This document shows, one piece after another, positions 43,476 through 52,092 of a stretch of DNA of 64,000 nucleotides. How positions within the stretch are numbered: position 1 is the first letter of the stretch; every line of letters starts with the position of its first letter. A model generated the notes under the pieces. It was not told the origin of the DNA and searched no databases. It worked only from the letters and a program-made list of their open reading frames with translations. Origin of the DNA: Thiomicrorhabdus sp. Milos-T2. GTDB taxonomy: Bacteria > Pseudomonadota > Gammaproteobacteria > Thiomicrospirales > Thiomicrospiraceae. The DNA lies in the NCBI RefSeq assembly GCF_000702325.1, contig NZ_KL370892.1:124001-188000 (forward strand). The letters are read 5' to 3'. The position numbers and the translations under genes were made by a program.

Positions 43476-44315
43476 TCAAGCTTCAAGCCAACTTAATACA
43501 GCTTGATTCCAACCTTCTGGACCAAATGCTTTGGTAGTGACCACTTTAGGATGATTCACCTTGGGAGGAGGGTTAACCGGCGAACAAATAATCACCGGAT
43601 AATCACTCGCTTCTAATAACGGAACATCATTATTGCCATCCCCTAAAGCCATGGTTTGCACTTGATCTTGCCAGGCCTGGTGGTAATAATTTGTTAAACA
43701 CTTTAGGGCTAAACCTTTATTACTTAACCCCATTAAATGCACAAATCGCCCCCCTTTAATAACCTGCAAACCACGCTGACTCATAGCCTGACTAAACTCG
43801 GTTAACGCTTGTTCACTGTCTTGCCAGAGCAAAGGTTCTGAAAAATTACGTTGCTTTGCTTTAACTGCACTATTTAGGGGCAACCCTGTAAATTCAACTA
43901 CTTGCTCGGCACTCATCTCTGAAAACCCTATAAAAGATAACTGATGTTGAGTTTTATAGTTTTGTGAAATTTGCAGTATTTGAGGTAATAAAACAGGACT
44001 TAAACTCATGTATTCAAAATCATCACCCCAAGACTGAATAACGGGATTATCAATAACAGAGTTGCGTTTTAATAAATCCTTATTGAGAGAACCTTTATTC
44101 CAAAAAATACCCGCTCCATTTTCAACAATAAATGGGTAAGAATTCGCTAACTCGGCTTTAAGATCAATAACCTCAGCTGCAGTTTTACTGGTGGTTAATA
44201 GCCATGGAATAGCTTGAGCATTTAAGGCCTTTATTGCAGGCAGTGCTGGCGTATAACTGTAATCATGGTGATCGAGTAACGAGCCATCTAAATCCGTAAA
44301 TATTATTTTTTTCAC
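43476..44315 (-). CDS. gpgP: HAD phosphatase, glucosyl/mannosyl-3-phosphoglycerate phosphatase type
   Basis: 279 residues. The HAD motif I is FTDLDGSLLDHHDY, motif II LLTTSKT, and motif III/IV ALGDGNNDVPLLEASDYPVII; the family cap has VENGAGIFWN. It removes the phosphate from glucosyl-3-phosphoglycerate. The start is GTG at 44315, after AGGA; an overlapping ATG leads to an immediate stop. First gene of the minus-strand run. Confidence 0.88.
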   Translation of the reverse strand: MKKIIFTDLDGSLLDHHDYSYTPALPAIKALNAQAIPWLLTTSKTAAEVIDLKAELANSYPFIVENGAGIFWNKGSLNKDLLKRNSVIDNPVIQSWGDDFEYMSLSPVLLPQILQISQNYKTQHQLSFIGFSEMSAEQVVEFTGLPLNSAVKAKQRNFSEPLLWQDSEQALTEFSQAMSQRGLQVIKGGRFVHLMGLSNKGLALKCLTNYYHQAWQDQVQTMALGDGNNDVPLLEASDYPVIICSPVNPPPKVNHPKVVTTKAFGPEGWNQAVLSWLEA

Positions 44316-44362
44316 ATCATTCCTATTTTTGAGAGTCTGGCTCCTCGAGAAACAAACCTATA

Positions 44363-44546
44363 GAGACCTTTGCACAAGAGTATGCGTGAGTAAAAATGGT
44401 TAAAATTCACCTGATTTTTGTTGTACCCCAAGGGTACTTCGGTTGGGCGACAACTTGCGAATAGCTAGCTATTCCCTGCGTTTTCGGCCGCAATCAGGCA
44501 AATTTTTCCTCATTTTTCTTTCGCCCCTATCTCGTGCAAAGGTCTC
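44363..44546. mobile_element. MITE-like element, 184 bp, type B
   Basis: Left end GAGACCTTTGCACAAGAG; right end TCTCGTGCAAAGGTCTC; target duplication CTATA at 44358-44362 and 44547-44551. The interior matches 17423-17617 except for a middle segment with TACCCCAAGGGTACTTCGG. Central palindrome GAATAGCTAGCTATTC. It lies directly upstream of the gpgP-like gene and may contribute to its promoter. Confidence 0.88.
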
Positions 44547-44812
44547 CTATAAAAAATTATTGCTGCACTATTTAGATGCATAACGTCTCACTCGCAAAGT
44601 TTATTTTGCAAGTAACGTGCCAAGCACATCATCCCTATTTATCACTCTTTAAAGAATTATAATTTATAGATATTAAACAATAAGTTATATAAATATGACT
44701 TAAATAATAGATTTAAAACCTTTCTTGCAAGAATTCATTACCCATATAAAAAAAGTCTTATTTTGGTGCAAAAACAATAAATCCCGTTAGTTATAAGCTG
44801 TTATGCAAACCA

Positions 44813-44824
44813 ACCAGGCCTGGT
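44813..44824. repeat. ACCAGGCCTGGT palindrome, intergenic copy
   Basis: Extended as AACCAGGCCTGGTT, in the 311-base gap 44552-44862 between two MITEs. The rest of that gap holds AT-rich sequence and no gene I can see. Confidence 0.85.
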
Positions 44825-44862
44825 TAGTTTTATGTTATCCTTTGATTTTTAAATTACACTCT

Positions 44863-45023
44863 GAGACCTTTGCATGAGACAGGGGCACAAGAAAAACAAG
44901 ATAGAATTCTTTAGATTTAGGCTAAAAAATACGCATAATAACTAGTTATTGGGCGGATTTTTTGGCTTGAAGATAGAGAATTATAGCTGTTTTTATGTGT
45001 TCATGGTCTCGTGCAAAGGCCTC
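44863..45023. mobile_element. MITE-like element, 161 bp, type A inverted
   Basis: Reverse complement of 9024-9184 with only a few changes. Starts GAGACCTTTGCATGAGAC and ends GTCTCGTGCAAAGGCCTC. Target duplication ACTCT at 44858-44862 and 45024-45028. The high identity to the distant copy means recent spread. Confidence 0.9.
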
Positions 45024-45104
45024 ACTCTCATTACTCGCTTAATCCGTAAGGTTTTTAAAGTAAACACCTTCAATTTTTCTGTTAAGTGCAGACTAGGAAA
45101 TCAA

Positions 45105-45569
45105 ATGATTCAGATTAAACACTCTATTTTAAAATTCCCTTTTATTGCATTACTGCTTTTCATGACATTTTCACTTACCGCCTGCATAGGTGATTCACAA
45201 CCTTCAGAAAGTGATATAAAATCAATGGCTGCTCAATATTTTGATAACCAGTACAGTGGATTATTTATCACCAGCAATGTTATTAAGAAAAACGGATATA
45301 AACAAAACGAAACTCATTATGTAGCCGAACTCACCATTACTGGAACCGCACAGCAAGACTTAGACAGTTATGCAAAAAGCATCATGAACGATTCTTCTCT
45401 ATCAAGTCTAGAAAAAATCACCAATAGTATGGCGGTAGGGTTACTAAAAATGACCATGCCCGATTTTGAAGCCGGTGACCAAATTGAATTTGAAAAAAAC
45501 TATCTCTTTATTAAAACTGACAATGGCTGGCAGCTCAAAAATGAGCTCAAGCCTGAAGACCAACTATAA
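45105..45569 (+). CDS. Lipoprotein of unknown function
   Basis: 154 residues. Signal peptide with lipobox FSLTAC, Cys near residue 26. The mature part starts with a Ser-rich linker, then a domain with YVAELTITGTAQQDLDSYAK that looks like a small alpha-beta fold (compare FxxDxxG-type lipoproteins). The ATG at 45105 follows AGGAAA; the frame is open further upstream through a MITE, but that start has no support. It precedes luxS by 13 bases, so it may be co-transcribed. The family is unknown. Confidence 0.65.
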   Translation: MIQIKHSILKFPFIALLLFMTFSLTACIGDSQPSESDIKSMAAQYFDNQYSGLFITSNVIKKNGYKQNETHYVAELTITGTAQQDLDSYAKSIMNDSSLSSLEKITNSMAVGLLKMTMPDFEAGDQIEFEKNYLFIKTDNGWQLKNELKPEDQL

Positions 45570-45582
45570 AAGGACCTAAACC

Positions 45583-46104
45583 ATGCCATTATTAGACAGC
45601 TTTACCGTTGACCACACCATTATGAATGCGCCAGCAGTGCGTGTTGCCAAAACCATGACATCTCCATCAGGAGATACCATTACGGTTTTTGACTTACGTT
45701 TTAATAAACCAAATGAAGACATGATGAGTGAAAAAGGGATTCATACCCTTGAGCATTTGTTTGCAGGTTTTATGCGTAATCATCTAAATGGTGATGGCGT
45801 TGAAATCATTGATATTTCGCCAATGGGTTGCCGTACCGGTTTCTACATGAGCCTATTAGGCTCTCCAACAGAAGATCGCGTAGCAACTGCCTGGATCGGT
45901 GCAATGAAAGATGTATTAAATGTTCAACGAATGGAAGATATTCCGGAGTTAAACGAATATCAGTGTGGAACCTTTGTTATGCACTCTTTAGAAGAAGCCA
46001 AAGCGATTGCACAAAACATCATTGACCAGGGTGTAGGCGTTAATAAAAATGAGGACATCGCGTTAAGTGAAGAGACCTTAAAGTCACTTGGTAACGAAGT
46101 TTAA
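45583..46104 (+). CDS. luxS: S-ribosylhomocysteine lyase
   Basis: 173 residues. The metal-binding HTLEH with Cys in [14 protein letters not shown]; the N-terminal [19 protein letters not shown] is typical. It splits S-ribosylhomocysteine into homocysteine and DPD, the AI-2 precursor, recycling the methyl cycle. AAAGGA site. Directly upstream of mtnN, which makes its substrate. Confidence 0.97.
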   Translation: MPLLDSFTVDHTIMNAPAVRVAKTMTSPSGDTITVFDLRFNKPNEDMMSEKGIHTLEHLFAGFMRNHLNGDGVEIIDISPMGCRTGFYMSLLGSPTEDRVATAWIGAMKDVLNVQRMEDIPELNEYQCGTFVMHSLEEAKAIAQNIIDQGVGVNKNEDIALSEETLKSLGNEV

Positions 46105-46117
46105 GCAGGAAGATTCC

Positions 46118-46810
46118 ATGAAAGTAGCCATTATTGGAGCAATGGAAGAAGAAGTCTCTCTTCTACGCAGCAAACTGGAGAATCAAACCACCGAGATTCA
46201 TGCGGGGTTTGAATATTATCAAGGGCAAATTAATGGGTCAGACATCGTACTGTTGCGCTCAGGAATTGGCAAAGTAAATGCCGCGATTAGCACCACCATT
46301 TTACTTAACCTTTATAACCCAGACTACGTCATTAACACTGGCTCTGCAGGTGGTTTTCATACTAACTTAAATGTAGGCGATATCGTGATTAGTAGTTCGG
46401 TTTGTCATCACGATGTAGATGTCACTCCGTTTGGTTATGATCTTGGACAAGTACCAGGCCTGCCAGCTTGTTTTTTACCGGATAAAAATTTAGTAAAAGC
46501 GGCTCAAAGCAGCATTGAATCACTTCAAGAAGTGGCTCATATGCACGGATTAATTGCCACGGGTGATCGCTTTATGCATCAACCTACAGATGTGACTAAC
46601 ACACGCAATAATTTCCCAGAAATGATTGCCTGTGAAATGGAAGCGGCTGCCGTTGCACAAGCTTGCCATACCTTTGAAAAGCCATTTGTGATTATTCGTT
46701 CTTTATCGGATATTGCGGGCAAAGAAAATGCCAAAACTTTTGAGCAATACCTAGAACAAGCTGCGACCCATTCGGCTAAAGTTATTTTAGGTATGTTAGA
46801 TCGTATTTAA
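46118..46810 (+). CDS. mtnN: 5'-methylthioadenosine/S-adenosylhomocysteine nucleosidase
   Basis: 231 residues. VAIIGAMEEEVSLL at the start, VINTGSAGGFHTNLNVGDIVISS, and the catalytic SLSDIAGKEN. It removes adenine from methylthioadenosine and S-adenosylhomocysteine; its product feeds LuxS. The ATG at 46118 follows GGAAGA; the frame is open upstream into luxS. Confidence 0.96.
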   Translation: MKVAIIGAMEEEVSLLRSKLENQTTEIHAGFEYYQGQINGSDIVLLRSGIGKVNAAISTTILLNLYNPDYVINTGSAGGFHTNLNVGDIVISSSVCHHDVDVTPFGYDLGQVPGLPACFLPDKNLVKAAQSSIESLQEVAHMHGLIATGDRFMHQPTDVTNTRNNFPEMIACEMEAAAVAQACHTFEKPFVIIRSLSDIAGKENAKTFEQYLEQAATHSAKVILGMLDRI

Positions 46811-46832
46811 AGCAAACAAGCTCTAACCAAAC

Positions 46833-46859
46833 AAAACGCCGGCAAATGCCGGTGTTTTG
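46833..46859 (+). terminator. Terminator of luxS-mtnN
   Basis: AAAACGCCGGC and GCCGGTGTTTT pair around a four-base loop, about 22 bases after the mtnN stop. Confidence 0.85.
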
Positions 46860-46877
46860 TTTTAAATTCTATAAGTT

Positions 46878-46889
46878 ACCAGGCCTGGT
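46878..46889. repeat. ACCAGGCCTGGT palindrome, intergenic copy
   Basis: Extended as GTTACCAGGCCTGGTAGC, between the mtnN terminator and the convergent DUF2238 gene. Confidence 0.85.
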
Positions 46890-46917
46890 AGCTCTGTGAT
46901 TAGTTAGGTGGTTAGAT

Positions 46918-47529
46918 TTATAAGGCTTTTATTTGGCGATTATGCCATCTAGATAAAAATAGAATCGCTGAAATCGCCCCAAAAAACGCCCACCCCATAT
47001 CCGACTGCGTATCCCATATATAACCTTGTGTGCCTAAAAAAGCATCGGCTGCCTCGTCAGAACCTAAGGCAACCCACCATTCAATTAGCTCATAAAAAGC
47101 ACTGAATGCTAAGGTAATAGAAATACTAAAAAAGTTTGTCCAGCCTATCCCATTTACCACCTGTTTACGTATTAGAATTTCTCTTGCTATTAATACTGGA
47201 ACAAAGCCCTGCGCAAAGTGTCCCAATTTATCGTAGTTATTTCGTGACCAGTCAAACTCTAATTTAAGCCAATCAAACATGGGCACTTCAGCGTAAGTGT
47301 AATGTCCACCCACCATAAGAATAATGCAGTGAATTAAAATTAGAGAATATAAGAGTGAGGTTAAATGAAAACTGCGAAAGGTAAAAGCCAGTAAAACAAT
47401 ACCAATCATCGCAGGTACAACTTCTAAAAACCAAGTAAACATGTCTTTAGGAGCGATTGCAGACCAAACAAATACCACAAAAAAAGTGGCTAGCCATAAA
47501 GCATGATTAAGCTTAAATTGGTTTAACAT
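46918..47529 (-). CDS. DUF2238 (YjdF-like) inner membrane protein
   Basis: 203 residues, six predicted membrane helices. The conserved block NNYDKLGHFAQGFVPVLIAREI and FYELIEWWVALGS plus LGTQGYIWDTQSDM are the family markers. The function is unknown; the conserved Asp, His and Glu residues in and near the membrane may bind a metal. It stands alone. Confidence 0.85.
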   Translation of the reverse strand: MLNQFKLNHALWLATFFVVFVWSAIAPKDMFTWFLEVVPAMIGIVLLAFTFRSFHLTSLLYSLILIHCIILMVGGHYTYAEVPMFDWLKLEFDWSRNNYDKLGHFAQGFVPVLIAREILIRKQVVNGIGWTNFFSISITLAFSAFYELIEWWVALGSDEAADAFLGTQGYIWDTQSDMGWAFFGAISAILFLSRWHNRQIKAL

Positions 47530-47580
47530 GGCTTTATCTCTAGTTACCCCATAAAACAGAACTTAAATCCTACCGATTAC

Positions 47581-47592
47581 ACCAGGCCTGGT
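47581..47592. repeat. ACCAGGCCTGGT palindrome, intergenic copy
   Basis: Perfect copy 51 bases upstream of the DUF2238 start, in the divergent side of that gene. Confidence 0.85.
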
Positions 47593-48055
47593 CAATGAAA
47601 ATACGGTAAATTTAAACCTATAGTCGAACGGTATAAGTTGAAGCTAGTTAATAAAATATAAAAGTTTGGATTTAATCAGACAGTACAATGATTGAAAAGC
47701 CTTTTTAAATATTGAGCCTTTGCCTTAAATTTTGTCACGCAGGCTTCCCGTTACTTTTTGCAATTTGGCAAAAAAGTAACCAAAAAACAAACCCCACTCC
47801 AGAAATGGGCAAGTTCTAAGCTTGTGAACTGAAAACGCTGAACTCGCTTCGCTCAAACAGCAGCGTTTTTTTACCGTTCTCTACGCTAAGAACCTTGCAC
47901 CATTTATAACAAGGGGACTTAAGGCGTTTGTCCACGCTTCAATATTAATCATCAAAAAAGTTAAGAAAACTCTTATCTCATTTTAATTGGTTATTAAATT
48001 AGAATCGTAATTAACTGTTGTCCTGTCAGATTAAGTTCAATTTTTTTCAAATAAA
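47593..48055. other. Intergenic region with a stem-loop
   Basis: About 460 bases without a gene. GTTACTTTTTGC (47750-47761) and GCAAAAAAGTAAC (47768-47780) form a stem followed by A-rich sequence. The next 120 bases (ACCCCACTCCAG through GCGTTTTTTTACC) look like a non-coding relic. No reading frame is convincing and I identify no known RNA. Confidence 0.5.
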
Positions 48056-48074
48056 AAACCCCGTAAACGGGGTT
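48056..48074 (-). terminator. Terminator of the GGDEF/EAL gene
   Basis: AAACCCCG and CGGGGTTT pair around a short loop; on the minus strand the stem is followed by T6, about 40 bases after the stop of the gene at 48113. Confidence 0.85.
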
Positions 48075-48112
48075 TATTGATGACATGCTACACTGACTAG
48101 AGTGCTTTAAGA

Positions 48113-49651
48113 TTAAGCAATCACGGGAAGCTGTTGTTGAATTTGTTGCTTAAAGGTCTCAGCATCTATAGGTGCTGACCAATGATTACCTTGAGCCATT
48201 GAACAACCCATCGCTTTATATTCAGCCGCTTGCTCTGGAGTTTCTACTCCGGTAGCAATCACACAAACGTCTAATGTTTTGGCCATTTGTACTAAAGCTT
48301 GCACCCATTTTTTTCCTTTTGCATTATTCATATTGCTCAATAACCAGTCACGGTTTAATTTAAGCTCTTGCAAATTTAACTGGGGAAGCGAGGCTAAATC
48401 TAGTGGGCATTTACCTACTTCACTTAAGGTCACTTGATAACCGGATTCGGTTAAACCATTTAAAACGGCTTGTAATGCATTATTCTCATTTAATGAAGGA
48501 ACGGCAAACTCTAGTTGTACTTGAGAGGCTGATACACCATATTTTTCAAAGCGTTTATTTAATTCAGTCACAAAATCTTGTTGCTGCCATAGCGCATCAA
48601 CAACCGGAATTGAAACCATCATTTCATCGTTATACTGTTGCCACTCTTTTAAAAAATAAAGCCCTGAATCCATTAACCAAGCACCAAGAGAATAGGCCGA
48701 TTGACTTTCATTTAAGAGTTCAATCCAGCTGGCAAGGTATGGGCCTTCAATATCTTTTTCATTCCATTTAGCCGTAATGCTCGCGCCAACAATACAGCCG
48801 GACGTTAAATCAATTTGTGGTTCAAAAACGGTTTTAATCTGGCCATTATCTATGGCCGTTTCCAATCGTTTAAGAAGAGAGCTTTCTGATGCCAAAGGCA
48901 ATTCACTAATGTCACTATAAAAACGATAAGTACTGCGACCAGCATGCTTTGAGGCATATAAAGCTTGGTCTGCACGATTAGTTAAATTTGAGGCCGTTTT
49001 GGCATCCTCTGGAAAACATGAAATACCAATACTGGTTGAGATTTGAACATCATTACCATTAATCCAATAGTCTCTACTTACTTCTCTGATAATACGCTGA
49101 CTAATACACTCTATAAGCTCTTTATCATCAACATCAGCAATTAACACAACAAATTCATCACCCCCTAAACGGCTGACAATATCACCTTCTCTTACGGCTG
49201 AAATTAAACGTGCGCTCACATTACGTAATAACTCGTCGCCCGCTTGATGACCTAATTTATCATTAACCCCTTTAAAGCCATCTAAGTCTAAAAAAAGTAA
49301 ACCAAACTGAGTATTGGCATCTTCTGCTTTAATGACTAACTGCTCTAAGGTGCTATTAAAATAAGAGCGGTTGGGTAAATGCGTTAAGGCGTCATAATTA
49401 GCTTGGCGAAATAGTTCACGAGTGCGTTGCTGGACTTGGCTCTCTACCATTTCCGCAATTTCACTTGAAATATCGCCGGTATTTGAAAAACGAGTTTGCA
49501 ACGCACGCATCATTTTCTTAACGCTAAAACCTTCATCTTTTTGCTGATGGTCCATCATAACTTGTGAGCGGTTGCGTTCAGACTTTAAAAAACGAGTCAC
49601 TTCTGGCGAAACTTGACTCTCTTTTTCTACTTGGCTGTTTAACTCTATCAT
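48113..49651 (-). CDS. GGDEF protein with degenerate EAL domain
   Basis: 512 residues, cytoplasmic. A short N-terminal region (1-85) has no known sensor. The GGDEF domain at about 90-245 is complete: RLGGDEFVVLI with the inhibitory I-site RxxD (REGD) five residues before it, so it should make cyclic di-GMP. The EAL domain at about 260-510 has lost catalysis: the EAL motif reads SIT (VGASITAKW) and the metal-binding DDFGTG segment is VGKCPLD. It may act as a receptor or regulatory module. Confidence 0.9.
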   Translation of the reverse strand: MIELNSQVEKESQVSPEVTRFLKSERNRSQVMMDHQQKDEGFSVKKMMRALQTRFSNTGDISSEIAEMVESQVQQRTRELFRQANYDALTHLPNRSYFNSTLEQLVIKAEDANTQFGLLFLDLDGFKGVNDKLGHQAGDELLRNVSARLISAVREGDIVSRLGGDEFVVLIADVDDKELIECISQRIIREVSRDYWINGNDVQISTSIGISCFPEDAKTASNLTNRADQALYASKHAGRSTYRFYSDISELPLASESSLLKRLETAIDNGQIKTVFEPQIDLTSGCIVGASITAKWNEKDIEGPYLASWIELLNESQSAYSLGAWLMDSGLYFLKEWQQYNDEMMVSIPVVDALWQQQDFVTELNKRFEKYGVSASQVQLEFAVPSLNENNALQAVLNGLTESGYQVTLSEVGKCPLDLASLPQLNLQELKLNRDWLLSNMNNAKGKKWVQALVQMAKTLDVCVIATGVETPEQAAEYKAMGCSMAQGNHWSAPIDAETFKQQIQQQLPVIA

Positions 49652-49826
49652 GGGGTAAACCTCGTGTTCCGTTTGGCGATTTTATCATTCAAATCCCGTA
49701 TAATATGGGCTGTTGATTTGCTGACCGCTCTACGGTTTATTAAAACTTTTTCTAAAGTTTTGTTTAAAGTTGCCGATATATTGGCTCTTTGTTTTTTATT
49801 AATTACCTCTTAGCAAAGGAGATGCC

Positions 49827-51017
49827 ATGTCTAGCATTGGTACACCATTTTCACCCACCGCTGTTAAAGTCTTATTATGTGGTGCAGGTGAATTAGGCAA
49901 AGAAGTTGCCATTGAATTACAACGTTTTGGTGTAGAAGTGATTGCCGCTGACCGTTATGAGAACGCCCCTGCTATGCAGGTTGCAGACCGTAGCCATGTC
50001 ATTGATATGCTAGATGGCGATGCCTTAAGAAACATTATTGAACTCGAAAAACCACACATGGTGGTGCCGGAAATTGAAGCGATTGCCACCGATACTTTAG
50101 CGGCAATGGATAACGAAGGTGTCAAAATAATACCAACGGCGCGTGCCACACAATTGACAATGAACCGTGAAGGCATCCGCCGTTTAGCGGCCGAAGAGTT
50201 AGCTATTCCAACCTCTCCTTATGAGTTTGCCGATAGCATAGAAGATTTTGCCGCTGCCGTTGAACGCATTGGCATTCCTTGTGTGGTAAAACCTATTATG
50301 AGTTCGTCTGGTAAAGGACAAAGCGTCATTAAATCTGTTGCCGATATTCAAGCTGCTTGGGATTACGCTCAAGAAGGTGGGCGAGCAGGTAAAGGCCGCG
50401 TGATTGTTGAAGGCTTTGTAGATTTTGACTATGAGATTACTCTATTAACCGTTCGCCATGAAAAAGGTATTAGTTTTTGTGAACCTATTGGCCATCACCA
50501 AGAAGACGGAGACTACCGTCAATCTTGGCAACCCGCAATAATGAGCGAACAAGCCATTAATACTTCAAAAGAAATTGCCGAAAAAGTGGCAAATAATCTT
50601 TGTGGTAAAAATGGACGTGGACTATTTGGCGTTGAGCTATTTATAAAAGGAGACCAAGTCTATTTTAGTGAAGTGTCGCCCCGCCCTCACGATACAGGCC
50701 TGGTAACCCTTATGTCGCAAGACTTATCTGAATTTGCGCTCCATGCCCGTGCAATTTTGGGTTTGCCCATTCCAAATATCACCCAACATGGCTCATGTGC
50801 TTCCAGCGTTATTTTGCCTACCGGTACCTCAACACAAACCAACTTTTCTAATTTAGAGGAAGCCTTATCCGACAATGACACGCAAATCCGCTTGTTTGGA
50901 AAACCCGATATTAATGGCCGTCGACGTATGGGAGTGGCCATTGCCAGAGCAGACACGATAGAAAATGCCATCCAAAAGGCCAATAAAGCTGCCGCCGCAG
51001 TAAAAGTCACCTTCTAA
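49827..51017 (+). CDS. purT: Formate-dependent phosphoribosylglycinamide formyltransferase
   Basis: 396 residues, ATP-grasp enzyme of purine synthesis: uses formate, ATP and GAR to make [24 protein letters not shown] at the start, [14 protein letters not shown], and [17 protein letters not shown] near 290-310. An AAGGAG site precedes the ATG. It makes the third step of purine synthesis independent of formyl-THF. The gene contains one CAGGCCTGGTAA. Confidence 0.95.
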   Translation: MSSIGTPFSPTAVKVLLCGAGELGKEVAIELQRFGVEVIAADRYENAPAMQVADRSHVIDMLDGDALRNIIELEKPHMVVPEIEAIATDTLAAMDNEGVKIIPTARATQLTMNREGIRRLAAEELAIPTSPYEFADSIEDFAAAVERIGIPCVVKPIMSSSGKGQSVIKSVADIQAAWDYAQEGGRAGKGRVIVEGFVDFDYEITLLTVRHEKGISFCEPIGHHQEDGDYRQSWQPAIMSEQAINTSKEIAEKVANNLCGKNGRGLFGVELFIKGDQVYFSEVSPRPHDTGLVTLMSQDLSEFALHARAILGLPIPNITQHGSCASSVILPTGTSTQTNFSNLEEALSDNDTQIRLFGKPDINGRRRMGVAIARADTIENAIQKANKAAAAVKVTF

Positions 51018-51207
51018 TAGCGATTTTTTTACGAGCGGTACTCGTGATAAAAAAGAAAATTTGTTTGAATTAGGCTGTAAACCTATCCCACAGTTTGCAG
51101 CTTGCTTTTCACCAAAAAACTACGCCATTTCATAACCATAAAATAAAAAACTGTCATTTCTTAGCCATCAAAATTTTGACTCCCGGTTAACCTACCTATT
51201 CCAACTT

Positions 51208-51219
51208 ACCAGGCCTGGT
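51208..51219. repeat. ACCAGGCCTGGT palindrome, intergenic copy
   Basis: Extended as CTTACCAGGCCTGGTAAG, a perfect 18-base palindrome, in the 452-base gap after purT. The gap also holds the sigma-54 promoter at 51336; the rest shows nothing. Confidence 0.88.
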
Positions 51220-51335
51220 AAGTTTCTTCTTGATAAACCACACTACCTATAAAAACAATAATCCTATTAATTACAGCAACTTAACTTAGATTTTAACTCT
51301 TGAAACAACCATATCCCCTATCTTCTTATTAAAGT

Positions 51336-51352
51336 TTGGCACAGCTTATGCT
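51336..51352 (+). promoter_or_regulatory. Sigma-54 promoter before fliS-like gene
   Basis: TTTGGCACAGCTTATGCT: the invariant GG (51338-51339) and GC (51350-51351) are ten bases apart, and TGGCAC is the full -24 consensus. It is 118 bases before the fliS-like start, so the leader is long. Confidence 0.65.
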
Positions 51353-51469
51353 GTACGACAGGCAAAGCAAAAACTTAAGCGAAATTTAGAGCTAAAGTTT
51401 TGCAAAAAATATAAAGCTAAAAACACAAAGCTAAAGTTCGCTAAACACACAATTAATAGGGGAAACCTA

Positions 51470-51910
51470 ATGACTTTAAACAACACAACACCTAATGACG
51501 TTAAAGCACCCATTTTAGAAGAGTATCACCGCAATCATGAAGCTGAAAAACAGCTTGCAGAAAACCCTCGAAAAACGATTTTATTACTTCTTCAAGGAGC
51601 GGTAGATAAAGGTAATTTAGCAAAAGTTTGCCACCAGAGTCAGGCTCTAGTAGAAAAAGGCTTTCACCTAGGTCGCATGACAACGATTCTTGATGCTTTA
51701 CGTGACCGCCTAAGCTTAACTCAAGACACTCCACTAGCTTATGACTTAGAAGAGTTATATCGCTATGCTGACCAAAGTATTCAAGAATCTGTTTTTGAAA
51801 AAGATACTTTCTATCTTGATAGTGCTATCGAAATCTTAACTGAACTTCGCGATGCATGGATGGAGATGATGCAACAAACAGGGCAACTTCCTGAAAGCAC
51901 TAATTCATAA
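51470..51910 (+). CDS. FliS-like flagellin export chaperone
   Basis: 146 residues, all helical. RKTILLLLQGAVDKGNLAK, the central segment IQESVFEKDTFYLDSAIEIL, and the typical FliS end LTELRDAWMEMM. FliS binds the flagellin C-terminus and prevents early assembly. It is a lone gene: no fliD, fliC or other flagellar gene lies nearby. The sigma-54 promoter is in keeping with polar flagellar gene control. An AGGGGAA site precedes the ATG. The overall similarity is moderate, so a FliS-derived chaperone for another client is possible. Confidence 0.72.
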   Translation: MTLNNTTPNDVKAPILEEYHRNHEAEKQLAENPRKTILLLLQGAVDKGNLAKVCHQSQALVEKGFHLGRMTTILDALRDRLSLTQDTPLAYDLEELYRYADQSIQESVFEKDTFYLDSAIEILTELRDAWMEMMQQTGQLPESTNS

Positions 51911-52018
51911 ATTCAATCATTTTTACCTCATTTTATAGGCCAAATTCAATAGTATTGATTTTGGCCTTTCTTTTTTGCATCCATTATCTTATTAATAATT
52001 GAGAGACAATTGACATAA

Positions 52019-52045
52019 TTAGCACTCACTTGCAAAGAGTGCTAA
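52019..52045 (+). promoter_or_regulatory. CIRCE operator (HrcA site) before rpoH
   Basis: TTAGCACTC-N9-GAGTGCTAA: the exact CIRCE consensus with perfect arms. A promoter TTGCAA (52030) with TATATT (52054) and an 18-base spacer overlaps it, so a bound HrcA repressor would block rpoH transcription. Confidence 0.92.
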
Positions 52046-52092
52046 AAACAGTGTATATTAACTTTATTAGTCATCATTAATGGAGTGTGTTT

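Noticed and set aside
44949-45104. Extended N-terminus of the lipoprotein gene at 45105
   Set aside because: It begins inside a MITE and precedes a complete lipoprotein signal; the ribosome site supports 45105.
47593-48055. Structured RNA gene in the large gap before the GGDEF gene
   Set aside because: A stem-loop is present but no known RNA signature (6S, RNase P, SRP, tmRNA) could be recognised.
52010-52038. TTGACA at 52010 as -35 of rpoH
   Set aside because: No -10 lies at a suitable distance; TTGCAA with TATATT at 18-base spacing fits better.
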